DNA of 64,000 nucleotides from Nocardioides marinus (lineage in GTDB: Bacteria; Actinomycetota; Actinomycetes; Propionibacteriales; Nocardioidaceae). The translations under genes were made by a program, and so were the position numbers. Below are positions 59,805 to 64,000 of this stretch, piece after piece (the stretch's first letter is position 1; each line of letters starts with the position of its first letter). The stretch is from positions 1,781,501 to 1,845,500 of the forward strand of contig NZ_JACBZI010000001.1 of the NCBI RefSeq assembly GCF_013408145.1, read 5' to 3'. The notes below the pieces were generated by a model. It was not told the origin of the DNA and ran no database searches. It saw only the letters and a program-made list of their open reading frames with translations.

Positions 59805-60215
59805 TCAGTACGTCAGCTGGTTCTTGCAGATCTCGCCGGTCACTGTGTTCTGCGCCCGGAATTCGATGTCGTCCGGGCCGGTGAAATCAGCCATGTCGCG
59901 CACGATCTTGAAGGACTTGTCGGCGTCCTTGGCCTTGACCGTGCCGCGCGCGGAGACGTCGTCGTTGTGCTTCATCCGCCAGTCCCACACATCGCTGTCG
60001 TCGCTCCAGACGACCGCGGTCACCTGGAGGACACCTCCGGACTCGGGCTCGACCTTGAGCTTGACCGAGCTGCTCTCCCGGCAGTCGTCCTTGAACTTCT
60101 TGGCGTCGTCCTTCTTGGCGACGGCCGCGGGAGCCCCCAGGACGAGGCCGAGGGTGGCAGCGACCGCGACAGCGGCTCGCCGACCACGAGCGCGGCGGGT
60201 GCTGAGGTGGTCCAT
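59805..60215 (-). CDS. Secreted hypothetical protein next to the two-component genes
   Basis: 136 residues from ATG 60215 (GAAGGG upstream). Signal peptide (about 1-33, cleaved after AVAK or APAAVA). The mature part is small, with a predicted beta pattern (KLKVEPESGGVLQVTAVVWS, IEFRAQNTVTGEICKNQ) and two Cys (in DDCRES and EICKNQ) that could form a disulfide. It lies 4 bp before the kinase gene on the same strand. Could be an accessory to signal sensing; family unknown. Confidence 0.6.
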   Translation of the reverse strand: MDHLSTRRARGRRAAVAVAATLGLVLGAPAAVAKKDDAKKFKDDCRESSSVKLKVEPESGGVLQVTAVVWSDDSDVWDWRMKHNDDVSARGTVKAKDADKSFKIVRDMADFTGPDDIEFRAQNTVTGEICKNQLTY

Positions 60216-60582
60216 GGTGCCCTTCGAAGGATGTCCGGTGTGACGGTCGTCCCAGGGTCTCACGGCGTCTTCCGAGACACACAGGGAACGGCCATGCCCA
60301 ACCCCGCCGTCAACCCCGGTCTCCCGGGGGCCGCTGTGCGGACACCGCGCCTGAGCCGCGATGCCCATGACGACGGGGTTGGGTCTGGCCAGGGCGCCCG
60401 GTCCGCCGCTGAGGACCGGGGTGTTCGCCCTGCGTGACCTCATCCTCGCCCAAGGTAAAGGGACGGCGCCACTTGTCCGGTGGTCCTAGCACCTGACCCA
60501 CCCCGCGAGTAGTCACCGGTAGTCCGCCCGGGTGGCCGCCGGGTGGTCCCGTGCCCCGGTGCCCCGCGAGCATTCGACGCGG
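60216..60582. other. Gene-free stretch between the secreted protein and the HAD gene
   Basis: No convincing gene on either strand. The part next to 60216 should hold the promoter of the secreted-protein/kinase genes, and it includes the palindrome CCTTCGAAGG near 60222. The rest is GC-rich without a clear hairpin or repeat. Confidence 0.5.
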
Positions 60583-61261
60583 TCAGCCGCGGGCGGCGAC
60601 CTCCGCCAGGACGGTGGCGACGTCGGCAGGGCCGAGACCCTGGAGCGTGGGGCGGAACACCCGGCGCGGGCCGTCCAGGACCGGGACGTGGTTCTCCACG
60701 ACGAGCACGGCGCAGCCGGCCGCCTCGGCCGACTTGGCCCCGGTGTTGGAGTCCTCGATCGCGACGCAGTCCTGCGGGTCGAGCCCCAGGGAGGCGGCGG
60801 CGGTGAGGTACGGCTCCGGGTGGGGCTTGCCCCGCTCGACCTGGTCACCGGTGACGATGACCCGGAAGGTCTCGGCCGGCAGGTGCCGCAGAATCGGTGC
60901 CACGAACCGCTCGTAGGACATCGTGACCAGCGCGCAGGGCACGCCGGCGTCGCGCAGTGAGGCGAGCAGCTCGGGCGCCCCGGGCTGCCACGGCACGGAC
61001 TCCTCGACGCGGGCGACCACGCCGTCGAGCAGCTCCTCGACCACCTCCGCAGGGCTCTGGGGCAGTCCCCAGGCCTCCTTGAGCACCCGGCCCGAGGAGA
61101 GCAGGTCGTTGCCGACCAGGGACAGCGCCTGCTCCTGGGACCAGGTGCCGCCGTACTTGTCGGCCATGGCGTGCTCCGTGGCGATCCAGTACGGCTCGGT
61201 GTCGACCAGCGTGCCGTCCATGTCCCACAGCACCGCCGCGGGCGCGGCGGAGGGCCGCGAC

Positions 61262-61269
<8 letters not shown>
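60583..61269 (-). CDS. HAD-family phosphatase, beta-phosphoglucomutase/Gph-like
   Basis: 228 residues. HAD motifs: [17 protein letters not shown] (nucleophile Asp about 16), LVTMSYERF (Ser/Thr), [15 protein letters not shown] (Lys) and [18 protein letters not shown] (acidic pair). A subclass I enzyme acting on a small phosphate ester in the cytosol. ATG 61269 overlaps the metH stop by 8 bp, so it is co-transcribed after metH. Confidence 0.9.

Positions 61270-64000
<2,731 letters not shown>

Overview
This is a high-GC actinobacterial chromosome segment. The Pup-proteasome cluster, RbpA, PafBC, an F420-type luciferase-like enzyme, frequent GTG starts and many apparently leaderless genes fit Nocardioidaceae (Nocardioides-like). 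The placement rests on gene content only.

Region 1 (1-6835) is the most unusual part. After the start of an MFS exporter there is a dif-like XerC/XerD site (564-591). A 6.2-kb block sits exactly at this site, bounded and internally divided by a shared 15-bp core at 575, 3718 and 6819. The first unit (575-3717, 3143 bp) reads as a complete small circular element opened inside its own rolling-circle Rep gene: the N-terminal half of rep lies at its left end and the C-terminal half at its right end. It also carries a small HTH gene, a candidate ssDNA-binding protein, a small unknown gene and a GNAT acetyltransferase. The second unit (3718-6818) is a remnant. It starts as an exact copy of the first for 986 bp, continues into an IS256-family insertion sequence without target duplication, and ends with the C-terminal half of a different Rep. 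The tandem junction rebuilds one intact rep gene. No integrase gene is present, so host XerCD is the likely recombinase.

Region 2 (6927-26035) is ordinary chromosome: two secreted or membrane proteins of unknown role, a DUF222/HNH protein under a perfect LexA box, a CHRD protein, a Nei/Fpg glycosylase, alpha/beta hydrolases, a condensation-domain/GNAT fusion, an aldo/keto reductase, a PhoD-like phosphatase with an alcohol dehydrogenase, an XRE-MurA fusion, a GDPD phosphodiesterase with a UMF1-type transporter, RbpA behind a SigR-like promoter, and an lnt-ppm-fxsA operon.

Region 3 (26393-38351) holds a TetR gene divergent from an acyl-CoA/amidohydrolase operon, a flavoprotein and SDR pair, an F420-type oxidoreductase, a KamA-family radical SAM protein next to an Lrp regulator, a 5'-3' exonuclease and an NAD(P)H-binding protein.

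Region 4 (38451-57779) is the protein quality-control block, mostly on the minus strand: trmI, mpa (arc), dop, pup-prcB-prcA, pafA, an FKBP lipoprotein, pafB-pafC, tatA-tatC, a small conserved gene, a lipid kinase and the helicase helY. A site-2 protease and a RecB-like nuclease flank it.

Region 5 (57819-64000) carries a NarL-type two-component pair with a secreted protein, a HAD phosphatase and metH, cut by the window end. No tRNA, rRNA or CRISPR array was seen.
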